A DNA stretch of 64,000 bases from JAIBBG01 sp043748015 (GTDB taxonomy: Bacteria; Bacteroidota; Bacteroidia; Flavobacteriales_D; Sanyastnellaceae). Positions 8,620-15,515 of the stretch are shown piece by piece (within the stretch, counting starts at the first letter, position 1; each line of letters opens with the position of its first letter). The position numbers and the translations under genes are program-made. The notes below the pieces were generated by a model that was not told the DNA's origin, made no database searches, and was given only the letters and a program-made list of their open reading frames with translations. The stretch spans positions 13,226 to 77,225 of the forward strand of contig JAYTOA010000182.1 in NCBI GenBank assembly GCA_043748015.1. The letters run 5' to 3'.

Positions 8620-8674
8620 CACGTTTCAGGTGCGTGTGCTGCAAGGCGTGAGGGTTCGAGTCCCTTCTTCGGTA
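8593..8674 (+). tRNA. tRNA-Leu (anticodon CAG)
   Basis: A class II tRNA with acceptor ACCGAAG / CTTCGGT, D-arm GGCGGAATTGGTAGACG, anticodon arm CACGT-TTCAGGT-GCGTG giving CAG, variable arm TGTGCTGCAAGGCGTG, T-arm GAGGG-TTCGAGT-CCCTT and discriminator A. No CCA is encoded (CGA follows). It is the only intact member of the group of four related sequences. Confidence 0.95.
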
Positions 8675-8680
8675 CGAAGA

Positions 8681-8704
8681 GGTCGTCAGTAGTGACGGCC
8701 TTTT
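8681..8704 (+). terminator. Intrinsic terminator after tRNA-Leu(CAG)
   Basis: An eight-base-pair stem GGTCGTCA / TGACGGCC with loop GTAG, then TTTT. The same stem follows both 3' tRNA remnants downstream, with different loops. Confidence 0.8.
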
Positions 8705-8735
8705 CAATTAAAAATCAAAAAGACAAGACGAAAAG

Positions 8736-8807
8736 GAATTGATAGACGCGTCCCGACTGCAAGTCGGGATGTTGTAAAACGTGAGGGTTCGAGTCCCTCC
8801 TTCGGTA
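8736..8807 (+). pseudogene. Broken tRNA-Leu-like gene B with Cys-type anticodon arm (3' half kept)
   Basis: The D-arm end GAATTGATAGACGCG, the anticodon arm TCCCGACTGCAAGTCGGGA (8751-8769; loop reads GCA), the variable arm TGTTGTAAAACGTG, a fully paired T-arm GAGGG-TTCGAGT-CCCTC and the 3' acceptor CTTCGGT-A are kept. Upstream, the acceptor 5' strand and first D-strand are replaced by sequence (GACGAAAAG) that does not pair with CTTCGGT. It is therefore not a normal tRNA. Confidence 0.75.
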
Positions 8808-8813
8808 CGAAGA

Positions 8814-8836
8814 GGTCGTCAGCTTGACGGCCTTTT
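8814..8836 (+). terminator. Intrinsic terminator after tRNA remnant B
   Basis: Stem GGTCGTCA / TGACGGCC with a three-base loop GCT, followed by TTTT. It lies 29 bases before the GIY-YIG start codon. Confidence 0.75.
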
Positions 8837-8865
8837 CAATTTACTTTTACTGAAACCTCTTTCCA

Positions 8866-9126
8866 ATGTATTTCTGCTATATCCTCTATTCCAAAAGTCT
8901 CGACAAATTTTATGTAGGCTCTTGTTCCGATCTGGAAAACAGAATTAGAAAACACAATCTCGGGCATGCAACATTTACGTCAACAGGCATTCCCTGGGAG
9001 CTGAAATGGTCGCGTTCATTCGAAACAAATTCACTCGCTCTTCAATTCGAAAAATCTGTGAAGAAGAAAAAATCAAGAATCTATATTGAGAAACTAATCA
9101 AAGAAACTTGGATAGAAATACACTGA
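8866..9126 (+). CDS. Small GIY-YIG endonuclease-domain protein
   Basis: An 86-residue protein that is almost entirely one GIY-YIG nuclease domain of the short UPF0213-like type. The GIY equivalent is Y5-I-L, the YIG equivalent Y16-V-G, the catalytic Arg is R26 in LENRIRKHN, and the metal-binding Glu is E62 in ALQFEKSVKKKK. A Lys-rich tail follows. All four catalytic positions are present, so it may be active. There is no DNA-binding domain beyond the basic tail. The stop codon lies six bases before a tRNA-Leu-like remnant (9133), so the mRNA would carry a tRNA-like 3' end and then a terminator. Its position between identical tRNA fragments suggests it is linked to their spread. Family members elsewhere have no firm cellular role. 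Confidence 0.85.
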   Translation: MYFCYILYSKSLDKFYVGSCSDLENRIRKHNLGHATFTSTGIPWELKWSRSFETNSLALQFEKSVKKKKSRIYIEKLIKETWIEIH

Positions 9127-9132
9127 TCCTTA

Positions 9133-9204
9133 GAATTGATAGACGCGTCCCGACTGCAAGTCGGGATGTTGTAAAACGTGAGGGTTCGAGTCCCTCCTTC
9201 GGTA
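9133..9204 (+). pseudogene. Broken tRNA-Leu-like gene C with Cys-type anticodon arm (3' half kept)
   Basis: Identical to remnant B over its whole length, with the anticodon arm at 9148-9166. Upstream it is joined to the end of the GIY-YIG gene (ATCCTTA), so again the 5' acceptor and first D-strand are absent. Confidence 0.75.
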
Positions 9205-9210
9205 CGAAGA

Positions 9211-9234
9211 GGTCGTCAAACATGACGGCCTTTT
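9211..9234 (+). terminator. Intrinsic terminator after tRNA remnant C
   Basis: Stem GGTCGTCA / TGACGGCC with loop AACA and a TTTT tail. It is the end of the GIY-YIG transcript unit. Confidence 0.75.
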
Positions 9235-9387
9235 CAATTATTAGAAACAAAAAAAATCGAATACGAATTTCACAGTTCGTATGCTGCGAATGGAATTGCG
9301 ATCAACTTTTAACTGTAGCCTTAACCGCTGCTAAGAACGAATGCGAACTTCAATGACTAATTTCGTGTTTTATTCCTAAAATTCAAT

Positions 9388-10509
9388 ATGCCGGAGCATC
9401 ATCTGTCAAACATTCAAAGCGTTCATCGTTGGTGGCCTTCTACTTCAAAGCCTCTGCTCATCAGTGGTCCATGCAGTGTTGAAACTGAACTACAATTGAT
9501 CACTACAGCCAAGCAACTCGCCGCCACTCACAAACCACATTTTCTGCGCGGTGGAATATGGAAACCACGCACCCGACCCGACTCATTCGAAGGCGTCGGT
9601 GTAATCGGTCTGGAATGGATGGTTAACGCGAAACGAGAAACCGGTCTACCGATTATCACCGAAGTGGCAACTGCCGAACATGTCGAGCTCTGTTTGAAGT
9701 TTGGTTTCGATGCACTTTGGATCGGTGCCAGGACAACGGTCAATCCGTTTTCTGTCCAGGAAATAGCAGATGCACTTAAAGGTGTGGATATTCCTATCAT
9801 TGTTAAGAATCCAGTTAATCCCGACCTGCAACTTTGGATGGGTGCAATTGAACGAATTGCGCGCAGTGGCATCACTAAAATTGTTGCCATGCATCGCGGG
9901 TTTTCTCATTTCGGAGCAAGCATCTATCGCAACAAACCAATGTGGGAAATTCCAATTGCTCTCAAAACGCAATTTCCTGAGCTCGCCATTTTCTGTGATC
10001 CAAGTCACATATGTGGACGACGCGATCTTTTGCAACAGGTCGCTCAGAAAGCACTCGACCTCGGCATGGAAGGCTTGATGATTGAAAGCCATATCGATCC
10101 CGACAAGGCATGGAGTGATGCTGCACAACAAATCACTCCGGATATACTCTCCGAACTCATCAATAACCTTCATGTCAGAGTTGCCTCAACTGACGATGTT
10201 CACTTCACGAACGAATTACAATCACTTCGCTCGCGAATCGATAAAGTGGACGAGGAAATCATTCATCTTATTAAAGACAGGATGAATATTACCGAAGAAC
10301 TTGGCCATTACAAGAAGGAACACAACATCACCATTTTACAAGTGGAACGATGGAAGGAAATCATCGAAACACGCACTATGCTTGCGGAAAAATTAGGACT
10401 CTCATCCGAATTCATTGAGAGATATCTGGAGCTATTGCATAAAGAATCCATACAAACTCAGACACGTGTGATGAATGAAGACGTGGATATACCCGTTGCC
10501 AAAAAGTAA
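9388..10509 (+). CDS. Bifunctional 3-deoxy-7-phosphoheptulonate synthase / chorismate mutase
   Basis: A 373-residue fusion. Residues ~1-260 are a DAHP synthase of the AroA-beta/KDO8P-synthase-like type (LLISGPCSVETE, LRGGIWKPRTRPDSFEG, IVKNPVNPDLQLW, FCDPSHICGRR), joining PEP and erythrose-4-phosphate in the first step of the shikimate pathway. Residues ~270-360 are an AroQ chorismate mutase (LRSRIDKVDEEIIHLIKDRM ... ERWKEIIETR), which makes prephenate. In Bacteroidota this order (synthase first, mutase last) is the usual fusion, and the mutase part can act as a feedback sensor. It is a single gene after the tRNA island; 9240-9387 in front shows no other feature. Confidence 0.93.
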   Translation: MPEHHLSNIQSVHRWWPSTSKPLLISGPCSVETELQLITTAKQLAATHKPHFLRGGIWKPRTRPDSFEGVGVIGLEWMVNAKRETGLPIITEVATAEHVELCLKFGFDALWIGARTTVNPFSVQEIADALKGVDIPIIVKNPVNPDLQLWMGAIERIARSGITKIVAMHRGFSHFGASIYRNKPMWEIPIALKTQFPELAIFCDPSHICGRRDLLQQVAQKALDLGMEGLMIESHIDPDKAWSDAAQQITPDILSELINNLHVRVASTDDVHFTNELQSLRSRIDKVDEEIIHLIKDRMNITEELGHYKKEHNITILQVERWKEIIETRTMLAEKLGLSSEFIERYLELLHKESIQTQTRVMNEDVDIPVAKK

Positions 10510-10520
10510 AGCGCCGGAGT

Positions 10521-11135
10521 CTATTTAATTTTCACCTGAAACATTTTCTGGTCTCCGATAAATCCTTCGAGTTTATCATTTGCCACTACAGGACCAACTC
10601 CGGCTGGCGTTCCGGTAAAAATCATATCTCCAATTTTGAGCGTCATATATTTTGATATATGAGCGATGATTTTATCAAATGAAAAAATCATATCACTACT
10701 ATTTCCGATTTGTATTTGCTCTCCATTCTTTTTCATGGTGAAAGAAATGTCATTCAGATCCGTGAATTCATTTGTTGCAATAAAATCCTGACTTATCACA
10801 GCAGATCCGTCAAAACCTTTTGCCTTTTCCCAAGGAAGCCCTTTCTGCTTCAACTCTTCCTGAATATCCCGCGCAGTAAAATCAATGCCCAATCCAATCT
10901 CATCGTAATACCGCTTTGCAAATTCTTCGCGGATATTTTTACCAAGGCGTTTGATACGGATGACCAACTCCACTTCATAGTGTAGATCATTGCACCATTC
11001 AGGAATAAAAAATGGATTGCCTTTCGGCAATATCGCGGAGTCCGGCTTGCAGAAAAAAACCGGTTCGGCAGGGACTTGATTGCCCAACTCTTTTGCGTGT
11101 TCTGAATAATTTCTACCGATGCAAACTATCTTCAT
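10521..11135 (-). CDS. Fumarylacetoacetate hydrolase family protein
   Basis: A 204-residue single-domain FAH-fold protein that starts directly at MKIVCIGRNYSEHAKEL, the typical N-terminus. The longer upstream reading frame is ignored. Conserved blocks are FFCKPDSAILP, HYEVELVIRI (metal-binding Glu residues), GIDFTARDIQEELKQKGLPWEKAKGFDGSA, and MTLKIGDMIFTGTPAGVGPV. The family includes acylpyruvases, oxaloacetate tautomerase/decarboxylases and 2-hydroxyhepta-2,4-diene-dioate isomerases; the short form fits acylpyruvase/oxaloacetate-handling enzymes. It is convergent with the DAHP synthase gene. Confidence 0.88.
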   Translation of the reverse strand: MKIVCIGRNYSEHAKELGNQVPAEPVFFCKPDSAILPKGNPFFIPEWCNDLHYEVELVIRIKRLGKNIREEFAKRYYDEIGLGIDFTARDIQEELKQKGLPWEKAKGFDGSAVISQDFIATNEFTDLNDISFTMKKNGEQIQIGNSSDMIFSFDKIIAHISKYMTLKIGDMIFTGTPAGVGPVVANDKLEGFIGDQKMFQVKIK

Positions 11136-11212
11136 GACTTCAAGGAATTGATGCAATAGTAATGACAGAAACAAATAGCGCATTCCATTGCGCAGTTATA
11201 CGAAGTGCACCT

Positions 11213-12565
11213 TCATCGTACGAACTCGATGGAAACTCTTCTGTCGCTATATGTTTCAGTGCGAGAATCTCTGTCACCAAAATACTTGGTAATAAATCGC
11301 TCTTGTGGTAAACCACTTGCGGCTAAAAATACCTTCACTTCATTCGCACGCTTTTGTGAAAGAAGAAGATTGCGTGCAGTATCTCCTGATTTGTCCGCAT
11401 AGCCTGTAACGATCAATTTCAGCGAAGGACTTCGTGCAAGAATGTCGACGATTTCATTCAATGATAGTTTTGATCCCGCATCCAAAGCAAATGAACCGGT
11501 GGCGAAATAAATGTTCATTGATTGAGGAAGATTGCTCACTGTCCCTTCCCCTTTAGCGGGTGGTAAATTTGCGCGTCCGCCATCCGCGACATCACTACCG
11601 CTATTCATTTTCACGAGGGCAAACACCATCTCACGAAGGTCATCGATCTGCTTTTGCATGGTCAGATTTTTATCGTTCTGCTGTTGTTGCCACATTTTCA
11701 TTTGCTCATTACGCAGATCATCTATCTGTTTCTGCATGCCGTCGAGCTTCGAATTATTTACTTCGAGTAATTTCAAAACCTGTGCTGCAAATTCGTTATC
11801 AGTAGTTGCTGCATTCTGTTGTGCAGAATCCTTCCCGATGATTGTCGTGTCCTTGAAATTGATCAATGCCATTGATTCATCGCTCAACTTCACCTTGATT
11901 GGATCCAATGGTTTCTTAGGATCGTAACTCGTATACTCTTTGATCAGTCGCTGCTTTGCTGCATCATCTATTACCGTTTCATCACTTGAAGAGACAATCA
12001 ACAAGTTACCTTCGCCGAAAATTCCCAGCTCCATATTCACCAGCAATTTCAAATCGCTGAGTTCCTTCTGAAGATAAAATTTCTGCATGCGCAATTTCGA
12101 ATCATCATCAGCAGCACCTGCAGTATAATCGGTTGATGAAAAATCAAGAGCATCAATGGACGCAATTTTATTCTCTACCATTTTCGAGAATCCTTTAAAG
12201 TCTTTTAGCTTCTCGTATTCATAAAAATCCAATGCGCCCTTTACAATATTATTCAGATCGCGAATGGTTTCCTTTTTAGAATTCTTCAGTTTGACATCGC
12301 CGCCTTTTAGTTCTGCGCAACGATCGATATATAAATTGAGATAAGAACTTACGAGATCCTGAAATTGATCCAAGTGCAGCTGATCTGCCGGCTCGTAATA
12401 ATTGATGACGATTCGGTGTTCGGCTGTTCTTGTCGGCACCAGATCACTACCGCTCCCGGTTGTATCACTCGGAAAATGATTAATTACGGTGGTCCTTTGC
12501 GCGTACATTTCTATACCACAAAAAATCGGAACCACTAGAATTATCAGCACTCTGAGCGCAATCAT
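11213..12565 (-). CDS. OmpA-family outer-membrane/peptidoglycan-binding protein
   Basis: A 450-residue protein. A signal peptide (residues 1-22, ending MYAQ) is followed by a helical middle region with a coiled-coil stretch in two similar copies (~260-315, MQKQIDDLRNEQMK... and MQKQIDDLREMVFA), and a C-terminal OmpA domain (~350-450) that begins NIYFATGSFALDAGSKLSLNEI and has the peptidoglycan-binding block GYADKSGDTARNLLLSQKRANEV, ending DRRVSIEF. It probably links the envelope to peptidoglycan. There is no recognisable beta-barrel. The start codon is 11 bases after a good -7 element. Confidence 0.88.
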   Translation of the reverse strand: MIALRVLIILVVPIFCGIEMYAQRTTVINHFPSDTTGSGSDLVPTRTAEHRIVINYYEPADQLHLDQFQDLVSSYLNLYIDRCAELKGGDVKLKNSKKETIRDLNNIVKGALDFYEYEKLKDFKGFSKMVENKIASIDALDFSSTDYTAGAADDDSKLRMQKFYLQKELSDLKLLVNMELGIFGEGNLLIVSSSDETVIDDAAKQRLIKEYTSYDPKKPLDPIKVKLSDESMALINFKDTTIIGKDSAQQNAATTDNEFAAQVLKLLEVNNSKLDGMQKQIDDLRNEQMKMWQQQQNDKNLTMQKQIDDLREMVFALVKMNSGSDVADGGRANLPPAKGEGTVSNLPQSMNIYFATGSFALDAGSKLSLNEIVDILARSPSLKLIVTGYADKSGDTARNLLLSQKRANEVKVFLAASGLPQERFITKYFGDRDSRTETYSDRRVSIEFVR

Positions 12566-12576
12566 GTTAGGTCGTC

Positions 12577-12584
12577 AAATGTAC
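12577..12584 (-). promoter_or_regulatory. -7 element (TACATTTG) for the OmpA-family gene
   Basis: Exact TAnnTTTG match on the minus strand, 11 bases before the ATG at 12565, so the 5' leader should be only a few bases long. Confidence 0.45.
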
Positions 12585-12735
12585 TTTTTGAAGACCAATC
12601 TGCGATTAATCTAGATGAATTAAGCGAGAATAATTATGAACGCGTTATGAACATGAAATACACTCGCGCTGAGGCCTGTTGCATTCCTCCAACCCAACAA
12701 TTGAGAAGTTTTTATATTTCCGAAAAATTACTTCC

Positions 12736-13722
12736 ATGACTCAACGATTATCCATCTTAGGCATCTGTGTTGTCTTTGTGTCTTTTCTTTTTTCCTGCAA
12801 GAAAAAAGATGCAGAAGAAGTCATCACCACGCCTGCAACGCCTATAACTTGTACTCCCGCTTATGCATTCAACGCGGGTAGTAGCACCGGACCTCGTCTG
12901 ATTTTTAAATTCAAATTCGATAGTACGCAAACGCGCCTCAACAATATTGGACAACCTGCGACAGTACCTTCCGGACATGCGGCGCAATCCCCGGATTTCA
13001 GATTTATGAGTCAACATTACATTGAATTGGCAGGTGATTTTGACATGCTTGGAGCCGGACAAGTGTTGTATGTAGGACAAGAAACGACAGCAGGCGGGCC
13101 AAATGCTATCAACTATTGTTCATCAACTATTACAGGTAATGATGAAATATTTTTCTCAAAACCATTGAGTGAAATTACTGCGGGCTCCTACAAGTGGCTG
13201 CGCGTTTCCCTGGCCTATCAGAACTACGACATACTCTACAAATCTTCTTTACTACCCGGCAATCAAATCGGGCTTGGATCCATCGCATCATTTCTTGGAT
13301 TCAGAACCTATGTGAACAGCTATGACATGAATGGAACATCTTATGCTCCAAGCGAAAGCACTGGAGGACCGGGCAATCACAGTCAAGGATATTGGGGATT
13401 TGTTACAAATGTTTTCGGAACGAATTTTTTCACTGATGGACAAGCGCCGGAAGGAGCCACAACTGTTCCGAATCCATTTATCGGCTCGCCTGTTCCGGCT
13501 GGAAGCTGTGTTGTAACAGGACAGTTTGTGAATGCGGGAATGATCAATTCACCGCTTGTGATTACGGGAAGTGAATCACAAGATATTGTTATCACCGTTT
13601 CACTTTCCACGAATAAAAGTTTCGAATGGATTGAGGTAACTGCTGACAATTACTTCCAACCGGAAATCGGAGAGGCAGTTGTGGACATGGGAATTCGCGG
13701 GCTGATTCCGATGAAGAACTGA
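12736..13722 (+). CDS. Lipoprotein, function unknown
   Basis: A 328-residue lipoprotein starting at ATG 12736, with a hydrophobic stretch and lipobox FLFSC (Cys near residue 20) followed by KKKDAEE. The Lys/Asp-rich start of the mature part is common in Bacteroidota surface lipoproteins. The rest is rich in Gly/Ser/Asn, with stretches such as GGPGNHSQGYWGFVTNVFG and a final VTADNYFQPEIGEAVVDMGIRGL. No catalytic motif or known domain was recognised. It is a single gene, convergent with psd. Confidence 0.75.
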   Translation: MTQRLSILGICVVFVSFLFSCKKKDAEEVITTPATPITCTPAYAFNAGSSTGPRLIFKFKFDSTQTRLNNIGQPATVPSGHAAQSPDFRFMSQHYIELAGDFDMLGAGQVLYVGQETTAGGPNAINYCSSTITGNDEIFFSKPLSEITAGSYKWLRVSLAYQNYDILYKSSLLPGNQIGLGSIASFLGFRTYVNSYDMNGTSYAPSESTGGPGNHSQGYWGFVTNVFGTNFFTDGQAPEGATTVPNPFIGSPVPAGSCVVTGQFVNAGMINSPLVITGSESQDIVITVSLSTNKSFEWIEVTADNYFQPEIGEAVVDMGIRGLIPMKN

Positions 13723-13734
13723 TAGAAAAAAAAA

Positions 13735-14391
13735 TTACCAGCTCGCGATTACCGTCTCGTTGCCTTTGGTAATGTCCCCGATTTTCGTAATCACTTTACT
13801 GTTTGTAGGTAAAAAAATATCTACACGACTTCCAAACTTGATGAATCCGAACTGATCGTTGCGATTCACCTTGTCGCCGGGTTTTATATAGTAAACAATG
13901 CGACGTGCAACAGCTCCCGCAATTTGACGAAACAAAACCTCCTTTCCATTTGGATGCTCAACGACGATCGTTGTTCTCTCGTTTTCGGTGCTGCTTTTAG
14001 GATGCCATGCCACGAGATATAGACCTTTGTGATACTTGGCATATTTTACAACACCTTCACACGGCACCCAGTTGGCATGCACATTTAGCGGCGACATGAA
14101 TATTGAAATTTGCTTTCTCTTGCCTTTGAAATATTCCTGCTCTTCAACGTCTTCTATCACCACCACTTTACCGTCACAAGGCGCTACCAACTCATTCGGT
14201 GCTGATTGATTTGATCTTGAAGGGAGTCTGAAAAATTGCACTATCAGATAGAAAAAAACCGCAGTCGCTGATGTGAACAACCAAAACCAGATGGTGCAAC
14301 ATCCGAATAAATACGACCACAACCATACGAGTGAACTGCATAGAACAACTGCTCCTGCAATGATTTTGTAGCCTTCTTTGTGAATGGTCAT
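13735..14391 (-). CDS. psd: Phosphatidylserine decarboxylase proenzyme
   Basis: A 218-residue short-form (PSD-A-like) decarboxylase that makes phosphatidylethanolamine. Two membrane segments lie at ~10-55. Characteristic blocks are LVAPCDGKVVVIEDV, ISIFMSPLNVHANWVPCEG, and FGFIKFGSRVDIFLP, where the Gly-Ser pair (FGS) is the self-cleavage site that yields the pyruvoyl group on Ser. Its start overlaps the end of cdsA by four bases, so the two are translationally coupled steps of the same phospholipid pathway. Confidence 0.94.
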   Translation of the reverse strand: MTIHKEGYKIIAGAVVLCSSLVWLWSYLFGCCTIWFWLFTSATAVFFYLIVQFFRLPSRSNQSAPNELVAPCDGKVVVIEDVEEQEYFKGKRKQISIFMSPLNVHANWVPCEGVVKYAKYHKGLYLVAWHPKSSTENERTTIVVEHPNGKEVLFRQIAGAVARRIVYYIKPGDKVNRNDQFGFIKFGSRVDIFLPTNSKVITKIGDITKGNETVIASW

Positions 14392-15206
14392 AATGTGTAA
14401 ATAATTTTAAAATAAAAAATCAGTACCGGTAGCGTGAGAAATAATCCATCAAACCTATCGAGAACGCCACCATGTCCGGGAATAAGATTGCCACTGTCCT
14501 TCACGCCAAAAATGCGTTTCAGATGCGACTCAAATAGGTCGCCGAGATTTCCGAATATCGCAACGATTAATGTCATGATAAGCCAATCATTCAATGAAAG
14601 CATCACGAAGTAGTTGGACAAAATATAACTAATCACGAATGCAAGCGCAATTCCACCGTACAATCCTTCCCATGTTTTATTCGGGGAAACCGACCCATAC
14701 AATTTTCTTTTACCCAAAAATTTTCCGACAAAATATGCACCTGTGTCATTCGCCCAGAGGATGAGAAAAAACCCAAGAACAATTTCGAACTCAAATTGTC
14801 CATTAACAACTGGCAGATAGTTGATCAACCCAAAAGGAATGATCACGTAAACCCATCCAAAAATTGTGACTGCAACATTCGACAACGCACTCTTATCAAG
14901 CTGTATTAATTCCAAACAGAAAAACATTGGAACCAAGAGAGAGAGAACCCAAAGCCATTTCTTATCAATGCTGTCTGTAGCACTTAAGAACATTAATAAA
15001 TAGGTGAGCACACCAATGAGCATTCCTACAAACCATCTGGGAGCATTTGATTTCTTATGTTGTAGTAATTCGTAGATTTCATACAGGCCAATCGCAGCAA
15101 AAATGAGAAACAGCAATCCTAGCGTCAATGGTCCGAACATAGCTGAACCAATGACTGCGATTGAAAATACAATGCCTGCTAAGGCGCGTACGACTAAATT
15201 GTTCAA
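14388..15206 (-). CDS. cdsA: Phosphatidate cytidylyltransferase
   Basis: A 272-residue integral membrane enzyme with about eight hydrophobic segments that converts phosphatidate and CTP to CDP-diacylglycerol. The family signature near the C-terminus is clear: SVSPNKTWEG in the middle and GNLGDLFESHLKRIFGVKDSGNLIPGHGGVLDRFDG. It begins with TTG (15206), and the first residues NNLVVRALAGIVF fit family N-termini. A -7 element lies 20 bases upstream. It is first gene of the cdsA-psd operon. Confidence 0.93.
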   Translation of the reverse strand: MNNLVVRALAGIVFSIAVIGSAMFGPLTLGLLFLIFAAIGLYEIYELLQHKKSNAPRWFVGMLIGVLTYLLMFLSATDSIDKKWLWVLSLLVPMFFCLELIQLDKSALSNVAVTIFGWVYVIIPFGLINYLPVVNGQFEFEIVLGFFLILWANDTGAYFVGKFLGKRKLYGSVSPNKTWEGLYGGIALAFVISYILSNYFVMLSLNDWLIMTLIVAIFGNLGDLFESHLKRIFGVKDSGNLIPGHGGVLDRFDGLFLTLPVLIFYFKIIYTL

Positions 15207-15225
15207 TGTAGAAAAATTGCGGAGG

Positions 15226-15233
15226 CAAACTTA
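15226..15233 (-). promoter_or_regulatory. -7 element (TAAGTTTG) for cdsA-psd
   Basis: Exact TAnnTTTG match on the minus strand, identical to the box in front of surE. Confidence 0.45.
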
Positions 15234-15459
15234 AGGGAAGATGCGGCAATCATGACTTCAATGCTATTCGAGAAACTCAGCGCAATGTTTCCCTGATGAT
15301 GACCACAGACTCAACCCTAAAAAAGGCAGGCGCACATTGCATTTGATTTTTTATTTATCGGAGCTGACGAATTGTAACTTTTTTACAGCAACGTTTGCGG
15401 GATTCTCAAATCCAGGGCATAAAAAAATTCATCATAGCACAGAATTGGGATGGAAAGAA

Positions 15460-15488
15460 AAAAGGCCTTCCACCATGGAAAGCCTTTT
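15460..15488 (-). terminator. Intrinsic terminator of ftsH
   Basis: A hairpin AAAGGC(C)TTCC / GGAA(A)GCCTTT just past the ftsH stop; read leftwards it ends in a T-rich tail (CCTTTTTTCTTT). The remaining part of the 309-base gap (15207-15459) holds only the cdsA -7 element; I see no gene there. Confidence 0.65.
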
Positions 15489-15515
15489 CAAATTCAATTC
15501 TTTAAATTCAATTTC

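Larger units (their letters stand above)
8736..9239 (+). mobile_element. Candidate GIY-YIG/tRNA-fragment cassette between identical direct repeats
   Basis: Bases 8736-8821 and 9133-9218 are an identical 86-base direct repeat made of the D-arm end, anticodon arm, variable arm, T-arm and 3' acceptor of a tRNA-Leu-like gene plus the first terminator strand. A short GIY-YIG nuclease gene lies between them. The period is 397 bases. This is the arrangement expected if a unit of 'nuclease gene + tRNA 3' fragment + terminator' inserted at or duplicated from a tRNA gene. No transposase, integrase or terminal inverted repeats are present. Calling it mobile is an inference from the repeat structure alone. 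Confidence 0.5.

Noticed and set aside
8445..8651. 68-residue frame on the plus strand
   Set aside because: It is made wholly of the tRNA-Leu repeat units.
8736..8807. Working tRNA-Cys (GCA)
   Set aside because: The 5' acceptor strand and the first D-strand are missing, and the variable arm is of leucine type, so it cannot be a normal tRNA-Cys.
9108..9356. 82-residue frame after the GIY-YIG gene
   Set aside because: It translates the tRNA remnant and the terminator; the real gene stops at 9126.
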